Below are positions 33,551-43,104 of a stretch of 64,000 nt of DNA, piece after piece. Positions within the stretch are counted from its first letter, which is position 1. Every line of letters begins with the position of its first letter. Source of the stretch: Gammaproteobacteria bacterium (GTDB lineage Bacteria; Pseudomonadota; Gammaproteobacteria; Pseudomonadales; Azotimanducaceae); contig JAJFKA010000124.1 in NCBI GenBank assembly GCA_021773555.1, positions 62,001 to 126,000 on the forward strand, in the 5' to 3' direction. A program made the position numbers and the translations under genes. The notes under the pieces are model-generated. The model was not told the origin of the DNA and searched no databases. It saw only the letters and a program-made list of their open reading frames with translations.

Positions 33551-34774
33551 CTAGGCGACCAATTGATTGAGGTTGATGATCGGCAGCAGGATGGCCATGA
33601 CAATGGTGAACACCGCACCCCCCATCACAATTAACATCAGTGGACCAAACAGACTCAGCAATATATTCATCAGAACTTCCACATCCTGTTGTAAATGATC
33701 TGCGACCCGGCCGAGCATATCGTCGAGTTCGCCACTAGCCTCACCACTGGCAATCATATAAAGCATCATCGGGGGGAAATAACCGCTCTGCTCCAGCGCA
33801 GACTGCAGGCTGGAACCCTCGCTGACTTTGACCGTGGCCTCCCTGACTTTGTCTTTTAGCCAGGAATTAGAGACAACTTCCCCGGCAATACGCAGTGCCT
33901 CTACCAGGGGCACACCACTTCTGGAAAGGATGCTGAGCGTGCTGGCGAATTGCGCAGCGTTAAAACCGCGACTCATTTTCGCGATCAACGGCAGGTGCAG
34001 CAGCTGACGATCATACGCCATCCGAATTGACGGAATCCGGAGCAGTCGAGTCACGCCGAATACTCCAAGACAGATCAGCAGGGCCGCAAACAAGCCCCAG
34101 GAAGCAACCCAGTCACTAGTCGCAATTACCATCACCGTCAGTAGTGGTAATTTTTGGCCAGTATCTGCGAACACTTCCACAATATCCGGCACCACATACC
34201 CCAATAACCCACCGAGAATCGCTACCGTCAAAACAAACAGAATCACGGGGTAGACCATCGCCTGCTGGATCCTGGTCCGGGACTGCTGCTGGCTTTCAGT
34301 AAAATCGGCAAGTCTGCGCAATACCAGATCCAGGTGTCCTGCGGACTCGCCCGCAGCGACAGTCGCCCGATACAGGTTAGGAAACGCTGCGGGGTACTCT
34401 GCCAGTGCGTTTGCCAGAGAGAACCCCTCTAAAACCTTGGAACGCACTGTCAGCAGCAGACCGCGGGTTTTCTGCCGTTCCGACTGTTTCGATACCGCAA
34501 GCAGGGCCTCCTCGATCGGTAGTCCCGCCGCAATCAAGGTCGCCAGTTGTCTCGTCAACAGCGCCCGTTCACTCACCGAGAGCGAAGGTTTGAACCAGGT
34601 GGCGAAGACGTCGGTTGCACTGCCGGCCCGATTATCACTCGTGACGACGACATCCAGTGGGGACAAACCCCGGTCCCTCAATATCTGCCGAACCTGTCGA
34701 GAACTGTCTGCTTCAAGAACCCCTTTCTCTTCGCGTCCCTGAACTGTCAGCGCCTTGTATTCGTATGCGGCCAC
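33551..34774 (-). CDS. gspF: Type II secretion inner-membrane platform protein GspF
   Basis: A 407-residue polytopic protein with two repeated GspF domains. The first contains ALLTRQLATLIAAGLPIEEAL and LRRLADFTESQQQSRTRIQQAMVYP. The second contains FASTLSILSRSGVPLVEALRIAGEVVSN and MLGRVADHLQQDVEVLMNILLSLFGPLMLI. Three membrane helices are apparent. It couples the ATPase GspE to pseudopilus assembly. GTG 34774 shares one base with the gspE stop (TAGTG), so translation is coupled. Confidence 0.93.
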   Translation of the reverse strand: MAAYEYKALTVQGREEKGVLEADSSRQVRQILRDRGLSPLDVVVTSDNRAGSATDVFATWFKPSLSVSERALLTRQLATLIAAGLPIEEALLAVSKQSERQKTRGLLLTVRSKVLEGFSLANALAEYPAAFPNLYRATVAAGESAGHLDLVLRRLADFTESQQQSRTRIQQAMVYPVILFVLTVAILGGLLGYVVPDIVEVFADTGQKLPLLTVMVIATSDWVASWGLFAALLICLGVFGVTRLLRIPSIRMAYDRQLLHLPLIAKMSRGFNAAQFASTLSILSRSGVPLVEALRIAGEVVSNSWLKDKVREATVKVSEGSSLQSALEQSGYFPPMMLYMIASGEASGELDDMLGRVADHLQQDVEVLMNILLSLFGPLMLIVMGGAVFTIVMAILLPIINLNQLVA

Positions 34775-36258
34775 TAGTCTTCCATCGTTACCCTGATGAC
34801 CTCGTCTATCGTCGTCATGCCCGCCAGAATTTTTGATCTGCCATCTTCACGAATTCCCGTCGTGCGGGTTCTGGCGCGCTCCTCCAGATCAAGTTCGGAA
34901 GCGCCGCTATGAATCATACGGCGCATTTCATCATCCACCAGCACAACCTCGTAGATTCCGACACGGCCCTTATAACCCTCATGCGCACATTGATCACAAC
35001 CAATCGCCCGGTGCAGGGTTGGAGGACCCGACGGATCGACCTTCAAAAACTCACATTCATAATCATCAGCTTCGTAAGATTCGCTGCAGGCTTTACACAA
35101 CGTCCTCACCAGACGCTGAGCCACCAGACCAATCACACTGTTACTCAGTAAATAGGGCTGGACACCCATGTTTTCGAGTCGGGTCAGCGCACCTACCGCG
35201 GTATTGGTGTGAATCGTCGATAACACCAGGTGACCGGTCAGACTTGCCTGTACTGATGTATCGGCGGTTTCATAGTCACGAATCTCACCCACCATAACCA
35301 CATCCGGGTCCTGACGAAGAATTGCCCGCAAACCCTTGGCAAATGTCATATCTGCCTTGGTATTAACCTGTGTCTGGCCAACACCTTCAACGTCATATTC
35401 GATCGGATCTTCTACTGTCAGTATGTTTCGGCTTCGGTCGTTGAGTTTGTCGAGGCAAGCGTACAGGGTTGTCGATTTACCCGAACCGGTGGGTCCGGTT
35501 ACCAGAATAATACCGTGCGGCTTGGCGACCAGGGCTGCCATATTCTTAAGATCCTGCTCGCTCATACCCAGATGGCCAAGATCGCGTCGACCTTCCTGCT
35601 TATCGAGCAGACGCATCACGACGCGTTCACCGTTACTTGCCGGGATCGTCGACACCCGGACGTCTACCTCCTTGCCACCAACCTTTACCGAAATTCTGCC
35701 ATCTTGTGGCAGCCGCTTTTCAGCAATATCCAGTCGTGCCATGACCTTAATCCTGGACACCAGCAAGGGCGCGAGCTTGCGGCGGGGACTGACGACTTCG
35801 CGCAACATCCCGTCAACCCTGAAGCGAATAACCAGTCTGGACTCGTAGGTTTCAACATGGATGTCCGATGCACCTACCTTAACGGCCTCGGTCAGCAGAC
35901 TGTTGATCAGTTTGATAATGGGTGCGTCATCTTCCTGTTCCAGCAAATCCCCGGTTTCAGGAATAAGATCCGCAATACTGCCCAGATCCATACCCTCCCC
36001 AAGGTCTTCGATCATCTGCATGGCTTCGCCGGAATCATTCTCGTAGGCCAGCGACAGATTGCGGTCAAAGGTTGGCCCATCGACCTGCCGAAAGCTCAGC
36101 GCTTCCGGCACGAATCGTGAGACCTCAGCGAAAACCTGCAGGCTTAACCTGTTTTTATGCAACACCGCCAGTCCGGAGTTCTCATCTGGCACCAGAATTA
36201 CCTCATGGCGTTTAGCGAACCCGAATGGCAGGCGTGGAATGTTAGCGAGCTCAGACAT
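34774..36258 (-). CDS. gspE: Type II secretion ATPase GspE
   Basis: A 494-residue secretion ATPase. Walker A is GPTGSGKST at 255-263, followed by the Asp box around 283-290, Walker B DVVMVGEIRD around 319-328 and a His box HLVLSTIHTN. The zinc-binding tetrad characteristic of GspE is formed by Cys 388, Cys 391, Cys 421 and Cys 424. It is the first gene of this secretion run (E-F-G-H-I-J-K-L-M), preceded by an AT-rich gap shared with the LysR gene. The secretin gene gspD and gspC are not upstream as they are in the classical operon. Confidence 0.94.
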   Translation of the reverse strand: MSELANIPRLPFGFAKRHEVILVPDENSGLAVLHKNRLSLQVFAEVSRFVPEALSFRQVDGPTFDRNLSLAYENDSGEAMQMIEDLGEGMDLGSIADLIPETGDLLEQEDDAPIIKLINSLLTEAVKVGASDIHVETYESRLVIRFRVDGMLREVVSPRRKLAPLLVSRIKVMARLDIAEKRLPQDGRISVKVGGKEVDVRVSTIPASNGERVVMRLLDKQEGRRDLGHLGMSEQDLKNMAALVAKPHGIILVTGPTGSGKSTTLYACLDKLNDRSRNILTVEDPIEYDVEGVGQTQVNTKADMTFAKGLRAILRQDPDVVMVGEIRDYETADTSVQASLTGHLVLSTIHTNTAVGALTRLENMGVQPYLLSNSVIGLVAQRLVRTLCKACSESYEADDYECEFLKVDPSGPPTLHRAIGCDQCAHEGYKGRVGIYEVVLVDDEMRRMIHSGASELDLEERARTRTTGIREDGRSKILAGMTTIDEVIRVTMED

Positions 36259-36500
36259 CTTCTTTCATCATGGTTTGGATTAATAATATGTTTTATGTTG
36301 TTGTTTAATATACACTAATGAAAACATTTTTAGTTCTTCAAAAAAATTTCGAGCAATCCAAAACGAATAATACAGGGCGCTTTTGGAATTATTAACGTAA
36401 TGGATTCCATCATTAACAAATTCGTTTTACCATAACTATCGTTTATGAAAATCTAAAACACTGATTCAGAAGGATGATACAGCTTGCACCCGGACCGAAT

Positions 36501-36514
36501 TTGATGATCATCAA
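36501..36514 (+). promoter_or_regulatory. Perfect 14-bp palindrome before the LysR gene
   Basis: TTGATGATCATCAA reads the same on both strands and lies 18 bases before the LysR start at 36533, in the AT-rich gap 36259-36532 that separates gspE from the LysR gene. It could be an operator for LysR autoregulation or for another regulator. It is not a classical T-N11-A site, so assignment to LysR is a guess. Confidence 0.4.
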
Positions 36515-36532
36515 TATTAGCAGGATAGCGAC

Positions 36533-37459
36533 ATGAAATTGAGTGATGTAGACCTCAATCTGTTTGTCGTCTTCGATGCAATCTATACAGAGGGGAACCT
36601 GACCCGGGCAGGCGAGATAATCGGGATTACCCAACCAGCAGTGTCAAATTCTCTCTCCCGGTTGCGCAACCTGTTCGATGACCCCTTGTTTGTTCGAACT
36701 GCCGAAGGCATGGTGCCGACGCCGGTCGCACAAAACATCATCGGTTCAGTCAGACAGGCGCTTGGACTGATTCGTTCCAGTGTCCAGGAAAGCGAAACCT
36801 TCGATCCAATGGTTTCGGATAAACGTTTTCGCGTCTCGATGACGGACCTGTCTCAGGCAATCATCTTACCCTGGCTGTTTAGCCGCATTAAAAACGAGGC
36901 CCCGCTTATCTCGATCGATTGTTACCATGTTCACCGTCGGGATATGAATATTGAACTCGCATCGGGAAACCTGGACCTCGCAATCGACATTCCCATGATT
37001 CCTGATCCCCAGATAAGGCAGGCACCGCTGTTTTCTCATCCGCATGTTTGCGTGGTCCACAAGAGCCACCCTCTGGTCAACGAAAACATGGACCTAAACA
37101 CCTATCTGGCACTCAAACATATTCACATTTCGTCACGCCGAGGTGGACTCGGTCAGGTAGACCTCACCCTTGGCAAGATGGGCCAAAAGCGCAATATTGC
37201 TTTACGCACACAACATTACTTTGCGACGCCGGAACTCGTAACCCGGACAGAACTCGCACTGACGGTACCGAGAATATTTGCAGACTTTATTGTCAACAAC
37301 GCTCCCGCCAGATATCTGTCACTGCCCTTCGAAGTACCCAATCTCGAATCCTATCTTTACTGGCATGAAAGCACTGATAAGGACCAGGCCAATCAATGGA
37401 TGCGTAATCTGCTCCTGACATTACCTACCAAGCTCCACGCCCAGGTATCCGCTAGTTAA
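36533..37459 (+). CDS. LysR family transcriptional regulator
   Basis: A 308-residue LysR protein. The N-terminal helix-turn-helix is LNLFVVFDAIYTEGNLTRAGEI, followed by ITQPAVSNSLSRLRNLFDDPLFVRT. The effector domain covers residues about 90-300, with FRVSMTDLSQAIILPWLF and ELVTRTELALTVPRIFADF, most like the NodD/PcpR/LeuO-type group. AGGAT precedes the ATG. Neighbours are gspE (divergent) and pyrB (downstream, same strand, 20 bases away). The target genes are not evident. Confidence 0.88.
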   Translation: MKLSDVDLNLFVVFDAIYTEGNLTRAGEIIGITQPAVSNSLSRLRNLFDDPLFVRTAEGMVPTPVAQNIIGSVRQALGLIRSSVQESETFDPMVSDKRFRVSMTDLSQAIILPWLFSRIKNEAPLISIDCYHVHRRDMNIELASGNLDLAIDIPMIPDPQIRQAPLFSHPHVCVVHKSHPLVNENMDLNTYLALKHIHISSRRGGLGQVDLTLGKMGQKRNIALRTQHYFATPELVTRTELALTVPRIFADFIVNNAPARYLSLPFEVPNLESYLYWHESTDKDQANQWMRNLLLTLPTKLHAQVSAS

Positions 37460-37479
37460 ACTTATGACATAATCCGCAT

Positions 37480-38493
37480 ATGAATTTTGTCGGCAGCCAC
37501 ATCCTTTCCGTTTCCCAGTTTGACCGTTCGGCAATCGAGCAGGTGTTCGATGTGGCTGACGATATGGCGCCGTACGCGCACCGACAACGGGTAACACGGG
37601 TGCTTGAAGGTGCCATTCTCGGCAACATGTTTTTCGAGCCCAGCACCCGCACCAGAGTGAGCTTCGGATGTGCGTGGAACCTGCTCGGCGGTGAGGTTCG
37701 CGAAACAACCGAAGTGAAGACTTCCGCCATTGCCAAAGGAGAATCCTTTTACGACACCGCGCGCGTATTAAGTGGTTACAGCGATATGATTGTCATGCGT
37801 CATCAACAGGAGGGTTCGGTAGAGGAATTCGCCTCGGCAAGCCGGGTCCCGGTGATCAACGGAGGTGACGGAGCCAATGAACATCCCAGTCAGGCTCTGC
37901 TAGACCTTTATACCATCAGAAAAGAAATGGCGGCACGGGGCAAAGGCATCGACCAGCTTCGAATTGCCCTGGTAGGTGACTTGCGCTACGGCCGCGCGGT
38001 ACATTCCCTGTGCAAACTCCTGTCCCTTTACAGTGACATCCAGTTCATGCTGGTATCCCCACCTGAACTGCGGCTCTCAGATGAATATCTTGACGGCATT
38101 CGAACCGCGGGCCACCAGGTCATCGAATCTGGAGATCTGCAGGCGGGTATCCGGGGCGCCGATATCCTTTATGTGACCCGTACCCAGGAAGAGCGTTTTC
38201 CCAGCCAGCAGGACGCCGACAAGTATCGGGGCCTGTTCCGTCTGAACCAGTCAATCTATACAGAAAACTGCGAACCCAATACCGTCATCATGCACCCCCT
38301 GCCACGAGATTCTCGCGAAGAGGCAAATGAGCTGGATAACGATCTCAATGAAAACCCTAATCTTGCGATTTTTCGCCAGACTGACAATGGTGTACTCATC
38401 AGAATGGCGTTGTTCACGCTCATTCTGGACGTTGTGCACCAGGTCGAGCAGACGGCCAAGGACGTTAACTGGTATACCGCCAAACGCTTTTAG
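37480..38493 (+). CDS. pyrB: Aspartate carbamoyltransferase
   Basis: A 337-residue transcarbamoylase. Carbamoyl-phosphate binding is shown by FFEPSTRTRVSF near residue 52, and the later loop by GGDGANEHPSQALLDLYTI and MHPLPRDSREEANELD. Aspartate-type rather than ornithine-type activity fits the HPLPR block and the overall pattern. It makes N-carbamoyl-L-aspartate for pyrimidine synthesis. No pyrI regulatory subunit and no pyrC-like dihydroorotase are adjacent. ATG 37480 has no clear ribosome site, and a TATGACATAAT sequence lies just ahead, so a very short leader is possible. Confidence 0.85.
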   Translation: MNFVGSHILSVSQFDRSAIEQVFDVADDMAPYAHRQRVTRVLEGAILGNMFFEPSTRTRVSFGCAWNLLGGEVRETTEVKTSAIAKGESFYDTARVLSGYSDMIVMRHQQEGSVEEFASASRVPVINGGDGANEHPSQALLDLYTIRKEMAARGKGIDQLRIALVGDLRYGRAVHSLCKLLSLYSDIQFMLVSPPELRLSDEYLDGIRTAGHQVIESGDLQAGIRGADILYVTRTQEERFPSQQDADKYRGLFRLNQSIYTENCEPNTVIMHPLPRDSREEANELDNDLNENPNLAIFRQTDNGVLIRMALFTLILDVVHQVEQTAKDVNWYTAKRF

Positions 38494-38601
38494 GTCACGA
38501 GCACATTGATAAGCGTGGGGCAGTTAAGGCCACGTACCGTCTCGACACCGCCTGCGTTTTTCCATAAGCTGCCAACACGTTAATTCACAGGAAGCACAAC
38601 C

Positions 38602-39558
38602 ATGCGCTATAACAATATCCTGGAAACCATCGGCAATACGCCGATTGTAAAAATCAACCATCTGGGACCTGCCAACCAGAACATCTATGCAAAACTCGAG
38701 GCATTTAACCCGCTGGCCTCAGTTAAAGATCGCCTCGCCATCGCCATCATCGAGGACGCAGAGAAAAGCGGCCAGCTCAGTCCCGGGCAGACTGTCATCG
38801 AAGCGACCTCCGGAAATACCGGGATTGCGCTTGCTATGGTGTGTGCGGCAAAGGGCTACCCTTTTGTTGCTACCATGGTCGAAACCTTTTCGGTGGAACG
38901 CAGAAAAATCATGAAAGCACTGGGTGCCAGAGTTATCCTGACACCGGCGGCTGAGCGAGGCAGTGGAATGGTAAAACGTGCAGAAGCTCTGGCCAGGCAA
39001 CACGGCTGGTTTCTGGCGAGACAATTCGACAATCCCGCCAACCCGGCTTATCACCGGAATACCACCGCACCGGAAATATTGAGAGATTTTGCCGGTGAAC
39101 AACTCGACTATTTTGTCAGCGGCTGGGGTACCGGGGGTACGATTACGGGTGTCGGGCAGGTGCTGAAGGTCGCTCGACCCGAAATCAAAATTATCGGTGC
39201 TGAACCCGAGAGTGCCGCAATGTTGTCCGGCAACGACTGGGCGCCGCACAAGATTCAGGGCTGGACGCCTGATTTTGTACCCAGCGTCCTGGACGCCAGC
39301 GTAATAGATCAACTTGTCCCGGTGAATGATGACGCGGCCATGGCGACCGCCCGGAAACTGGCGGCTGAAGAAGGCATATTCTGTGGAATTTCCAGTGGTG
39401 CAACCATGACCGCAGCACTCTCGATTGCCGCAGAAGCGGCGCCGGGATCCACTTTCTGCGTCATGCTACCCGATACCGGCGAGCGATATCTCTCGACCCC
39501 ATTGTTCGCGGATATTTCTGAGGACAGCGACGATGAGTGGCTGGCACAGGAGAAGTAA
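38602..39558 (+). CDS. cysK: Cysteine synthase (CysK type)
   Basis: A 318-residue PLP enzyme. PLP Lys 42 is in LASVKDRLA. The substrate loop is EATSGNTGIALAMV, the phosphate-binding Gly-rich loop is GWGTGGTITGVG, and the C-terminus is LPDTGERYLSTPLFAD. It converts O-acetylserine and sulphide to cysteine. It resembles CysK more than CysM, chiefly in the C-terminal block, but the two are hard to tell apart by eye. A 108-base gap separates it from pyrB. Confidence 0.85.
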   Translation: MRYNNILETIGNTPIVKINHLGPANQNIYAKLEAFNPLASVKDRLAIAIIEDAEKSGQLSPGQTVIEATSGNTGIALAMVCAAKGYPFVATMVETFSVERRKIMKALGARVILTPAAERGSGMVKRAEALARQHGWFLARQFDNPANPAYHRNTTAPEILRDFAGEQLDYFVSGWGTGGTITGVGQVLKVARPEIKIIGAEPESAAMLSGNDWAPHKIQGWTPDFVPSVLDASVIDQLVPVNDDAAMATARKLAAEEGIFCGISSGATMTAALSIAAEAAPGSTFCVMLPDTGERYLSTPLFADISEDSDDEWLAQEK

Positions 39559-39578
39559 AACTGGGAACACCCTGAACA

Positions 39579-40193
39579 ATGGCCATCCGGACTGTCCTGC
39601 TTGATGCGGACGGCGTTGTGCAATCAACGCCACCCGGCTGGCTGTCCAGAGTGGAATCGCTCATCAGCGATTCCGATAAGCCGGAAGCCTTCCTCGCGGA
39701 CATTTTTGCCGCGGAGTCCCCTTGCCTCACTGGCTGCGATGACTTTCAACCGGCCCTGAAAGCTGTGCTCGCACGGTGGGGGTCTGAGGTGAGCTTTACT
39801 ACGGCGCTGGATTTATGGACAAAAATAGAAGTCTGCCGGCCTGTGCTGGATGTAGTTCGCCACCTGCGTGATACCGGGTACCAGGTAGCGCTGGCTACCA
39901 ACCAACAGCAATATCGCGCCGATTACATGCGCAACGAGCTTGGTTATCAACACCAGTTTGACCGGTTATTTTATTCCTGTGAAATCGGCCACGCGAAGCC
40001 AGCGGCTGCTTATTTTGACCATGTTCTTGAACAACTGGATGAGCTTCCGACACAGGTATTGTTTGTTGATGATCAGCTGAAAAATGTTGCGGCAGCACGG
40101 CAGGCCGGTATGCAAGCGGAACAATTTGATCTTCAGGCTGGCACCACGCAATTTCTCCAGTTGTTGGCCAGGCACGAAGTTGTGATCCATTAG
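39579..40193 (+). CDS. HAD superfamily hydrolase
   Basis: A 204-residue phosphatase-type protein. Motif I is VLLDADGVVQS with DxD, motif II is YQVALATNQQ, and motifs III/IV are in CEIGHAKPAAAYFD and VLFVDDQLKNVAAAR. The cap is a small helical C1 type. It starts 20 bases after cysK and 12 bases before a methyltransferase gene on the same strand, so the three are probably co-transcribed. The substrate is unknown. Confidence 0.85.
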   Translation: MAIRTVLLDADGVVQSTPPGWLSRVESLISDSDKPEAFLADIFAAESPCLTGCDDFQPALKAVLARWGSEVSFTTALDLWTKIEVCRPVLDVVRHLRDTGYQVALATNQQQYRADYMRNELGYQHQFDRLFYSCEIGHAKPAAAYFDHVLEQLDELPTQVLFVDDQLKNVAAARQAGMQAEQFDLQAGTTQFLQLLARHEVVIH

Positions 40194-40205
40194 GCTGGGA
40201 GTTCC

Positions 40206-41042
40206 ATGGAAGAGCGTATTGCTGCCGAGGCTGGGAGGAGATTGTTTGCCGGGGATATTGCGGCCTATGACCGCGTCCGTCCGCCCTATCCGGACGCATT
40301 ATTCGAATTTCTTGTTCATCACACGGGACTGGCCCCGGAAACCTGCACCGCCGAGATCGGATCCGGCAACGGACTAGCAACGAGGCGCCTCATCGGGTTA
40401 GGCGCAAATCCACTGACAATGATCGAGCCGGACAAACGATTCGCAGCTGTGCTCGAGCCGCTGGCGCGCGGTTTTCCCCGTGTAGACATAAAAATATGCT
40501 ACGAGTCATTCGAACAATTTTCTAATCGGACGAGCGCTGTTTTTGACCTGCTGACAGCAGCGACCAGTTATCACTGGCTCACGTCGCGCAATCGGGTCAA
40601 CAATCTGGGTCGCTGCCTGAGTCCCGGCGGTTGGTCTGCAATCTGGTGGAACTGTTTTCAGGATCTCGAGCAACACGATGACTTCCATGAAGCAACCCAA
40701 ACCATCCTTGGTCATCTCGCCCAGTCACCTTCGGAAGGTTCCAGTGAAGTGCCATTCGCGCTCGATACTGAAGCTCGTTGTGCGGAGTTACAACGTGGCA
40801 ATATTTTTAAAGCGCCGGTGTACGAGATGTTCAAGTGGTATCTTGACCTCAGCAGCGCCGACATGCGCGGCCTTTACAGCACCTTTTCTCCCATCAGCCG
40901 ATTGCCTCCAGACGAAAAAGCATCGACCCTCGATGCGCTCACCAGGGTTGCCGACGAGCAATTCGGCGGCGTCGTTCGACGCAACATGACCTCCATTATC
41001 TATGTGTCACAAAAAAAGCCGGTGAATCACCAGGCCATTTAA
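40206..41042 (+). CDS. Class I SAM-dependent methyltransferase
   Basis: A 278-residue protein opening with a substrate region (DIAAYDRVRPPYPDALFEFL) and the SAM motif CTAEIGSGNGLATRRLIGLG at about residues 57-76. IEPDKRF supplies the acidic ribose-binding residue, and DLLTAATSYHWL the post-motif region. The layout is that of UbiE/YcgJ-like small-molecule methyltransferases. It overlaps no neighbour and is convergent with etfA. The methyl acceptor is unknown. Confidence 0.83.
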   Translation: MEERIAAEAGRRLFAGDIAAYDRVRPPYPDALFEFLVHHTGLAPETCTAEIGSGNGLATRRLIGLGANPLTMIEPDKRFAAVLEPLARGFPRVDIKICYESFEQFSNRTSAVFDLLTAATSYHWLTSRNRVNNLGRCLSPGGWSAIWWNCFQDLEQHDDFHEATQTILGHLAQSPSEGSSEVPFALDTEARCAELQRGNIFKAPVYEMFKWYLDLSSADMRGLYSTFSPISRLPPDEKASTLDALTRVADEQFGGVVRRNMTSIIYVSQKKPVNHQAI

Positions 41043-41112
41043 GTAAACCCAGCCACAAAAAAAAGCGGATTTCTCCCCTTTCCGATTTGTCTTAACCTGG
41101 CAGTTGGACCGA

Positions 41113-42042
41113 CTACAACATCGAATCCAACTCGGGTACGGCCTTAAACAGGTCCGCAACCAGTCCATAGTCAGCAACCTGGAAAATTGGCGCATCCTCG
41201 TCCTTGTTAATGGCCACAATTACCTTACTGTCCTTCATGCCCGCCAGATGTTGAATGGCGCCGCTAATTCCCACTGCAATGTAGAGGTCAGGGGCAACAA
41301 TTTTACCCGTCTGCCCAACCTGCATATCGTTCGGGACAAATCCTGCATCAACCGCTGCACGCGATGCACCAATAGCCGCGCCAAGTTTGTCGGCAACCGA
41401 TTCCAGCAGGGCAAAATTTTCGCCGTTCTGCATACCCCGGCCACCGGAAATGATGATGCTCGCCGCAGTCAGTTCCGGGCGTTCAAGCTTGACAATTTCC
41501 TCTTTGACAAAACTCGACAACCCTGGGTCTTTAACGATATCCACGTTTTCAATCGTCGCACTTCCACCCTCGGCAGCTACTGGATCAAATGCTGTACCCC
41601 GGACAGTCAGGACCTTGATTGCATCACTCGACTGAACCGTGGCAATAGCATTGCCTGCATAAATGGGTCGCTCGAACGTGTCGGCGCTAACAACACCGCT
41701 AATGTCTGAAATCTGGGCAACATCCAGTAACGCTGCAACCCTGGGCAGAAAATTTTTCCCGGAAGTTGTGGTCGCTGTCATTATGTGGGAATAGTCCGGG
41801 CCCAGGGCCACAACCAATTCTGCAATATTTTCAGCAAGGTCATGTGCATAGGCAGCATTGTCTGCGAGTAAAACCCGGGTGACACCGGCTATCTTTGCGG
41901 CGGCAGCGGCAGCATCAGCGGCCCCGGACCCGGCGATCAGGACGTCGATATCACCACCAATTGCCTCAGCAGCTGCGATTGTTACCAGCGTGGATGGCTT
42001 AACTGATGCATTGTCATGGTCTGCTATAACCAGGATACTCAT
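41113..42042 (-). CDS. etfA: Electron transfer flavoprotein alpha subunit
   Basis: A 309-residue FAD-binding subunit. The C-terminal FAD domain contains [28 protein letters not shown] and [19 protein letters not shown], ending in [12 protein letters not shown]. It forms a heterodimer with EtfB and carries electrons from acyl-CoA dehydrogenases to ETF-QO. The ATG overlaps the etfB stop by four bases. Two or more acyl-CoA dehydrogenases in the window are natural partners. Confidence 0.95.
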   Translation of the reverse strand: MSILVIADHDNASVKPSTLVTIAAAEAIGGDIDVLIAGSGAADAAAAAAKIAGVTRVLLADNAAYAHDLAENIAELVVALGPDYSHIMTATTTSGKNFLPRVAALLDVAQISDISGVVSADTFERPIYAGNAIATVQSSDAIKVLTVRGTAFDPVAAEGGSATIENVDIVKDPGLSSFVKEEIVKLERPELTAASIIISGGRGMQNGENFALLESVADKLGAAIGASRAAVDAGFVPNDMQVGQTGKIVAPDLYIAVGISGAIQHLAGMKDSKVIVAINKDEDAPIFQVADYGLVADLFKAVPELDSML

Positions 42043-42791
42043 GAGATCACCTTCGCTTCATTTCTTAGTTTGTCGACCAGTTCTTCTACCGACTCAACGA
42101 TAATGCCCGCCTTACGTGATGCGGGTGGTTCAACCTTAAGGGTTTTAACTCGCGGCGTGACATCCACACCCAGATCTTCGGGGGTATAAACATCAATGGG
42201 CTTTTTCTTGGCCTTCATGATGTTGGGTAATGATGCATAGCGGGGTTCGTTCAATCGGAGGTCAGTGGTAAGGATTGCCGGCAGCTTGACGGTGATTGTT
42301 TCCGCACCACCGTCTACTTCCCGTGTTACCGTTGCTTCGCCATCGCCCATAACCAGTTGCGAGGCGAAAGTCGCCTGCCCCAGGCCGGCCAAAGCTGCCA
42401 GCATCTGACCTGTCTGAGAGTTATCACCATCAATCGCCTGTTTACCTGCTATGACCAGCGATGGCTGTTCCTTATCGACAATTGCCTTCAATACCTTGGC
42501 GATTGCCAGCGGCTGCATGTCCTCGTCAGTTTCTACCAGAATGCCACGATCTGCGCCTAGTGCGAGCGCTGTCCTGATTTGTTCCTGGCAGGCACTCGTA
42601 CCAACGGAGACCACAATCACCTCCTCTGCGGTACCAGCTTCGCGAAGCCTGACTGCTTCTTCGATGGCTATTTCATCGAATGGGTTAAGCGACATCTTGA
42701 CATTATTTAAATCTACGCCGGTGTTGTCACTAAGCACGCGAATATTCACGTTATAGTCAACGACACGTTTGGCAGCTACGAGAACTTTCAT
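42039..42791 (-). CDS. etfB: Electron transfer flavoprotein beta subunit
   Basis: A 250-residue AMP-binding subunit. It starts [19 protein letters not shown] and carries the ETF-beta block [32 protein letters not shown] and [24 protein letters not shown] 42791 is preceded by AGAGGAA, so the 27-residue extension of the longer open frame is not translated. It is the first gene of etfBA and is divergent from the ETF-QO gene. Confidence 0.95.
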   Translation of the reverse strand: MKVLVAAKRVVDYNVNIRVLSDNTGVDLNNVKMSLNPFDEIAIEEAVRLREAGTAEEVIVVSVGTSACQEQIRTALALGADRGILVETDEDMQPLAIAKVLKAIVDKEQPSLVIAGKQAIDGDNSQTGQMLAALAGLGQATFASQLVMGDGEATVTREVDGGAETITVKLPAILTTDLRLNEPRYASLPNIMKAKKKPIDVYTPEDLGVDVTPRVKTLKVEPPASRKAGIIVESVEELVDKLRNEAKVIS

Positions 42792-43104
42792 GCAATTCCT
42801 CTGCTCGTGATTAGAAATGGTCAGGGATTTCGCACCCATCTTTGCGTTACCAGACAAATTGCCGGACAACAAATATTCGTGTGCGGGGCTGTTGCGAAAA
42901 GCGCGTATTCTGCCGGTTTACCTGCGAGTAATCAAGCGTCCCGGATTGTTCCCGAAATCGCGCCGGAGTCTTGTTTTTCGGGTGTTCCGACGAAAATTCG
43001 TGAAATTGATTATCCGCCACCATAGATTTGAGTGATTTCCTTTAGGCAGTGAGTTTTCATACAATACGCACAGTTTTTTCACCTGGATCAGGGAGTGTAG
43101 ACAC
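42792..43104. other. Intergenic region between etfB and ETF-QO (313 bp)
   Basis: A divergent control region with no convincing open frame. For ETF-QO a possible -10 (TACAAT, 43060-43065) is seen, with no good -35. An imperfect palindrome, ACGAAAATTCGT, lies at 42990-43001. I see no match to a FadR or PsrA operator that I would defend. Confidence 0.5.

Noticed and set aside
35336-36120. Long plus-strand open frames opposite gspE
   Set aside because: They are shadows of the gspE coding strand and have no ribosome sites or motifs.
41043-41112. Bidirectional terminator between the methyltransferase gene and etfA
   Set aside because: Only a four-base CGGA/TCCG stem with an 11-base loop can be drawn, so it is too weak to list.
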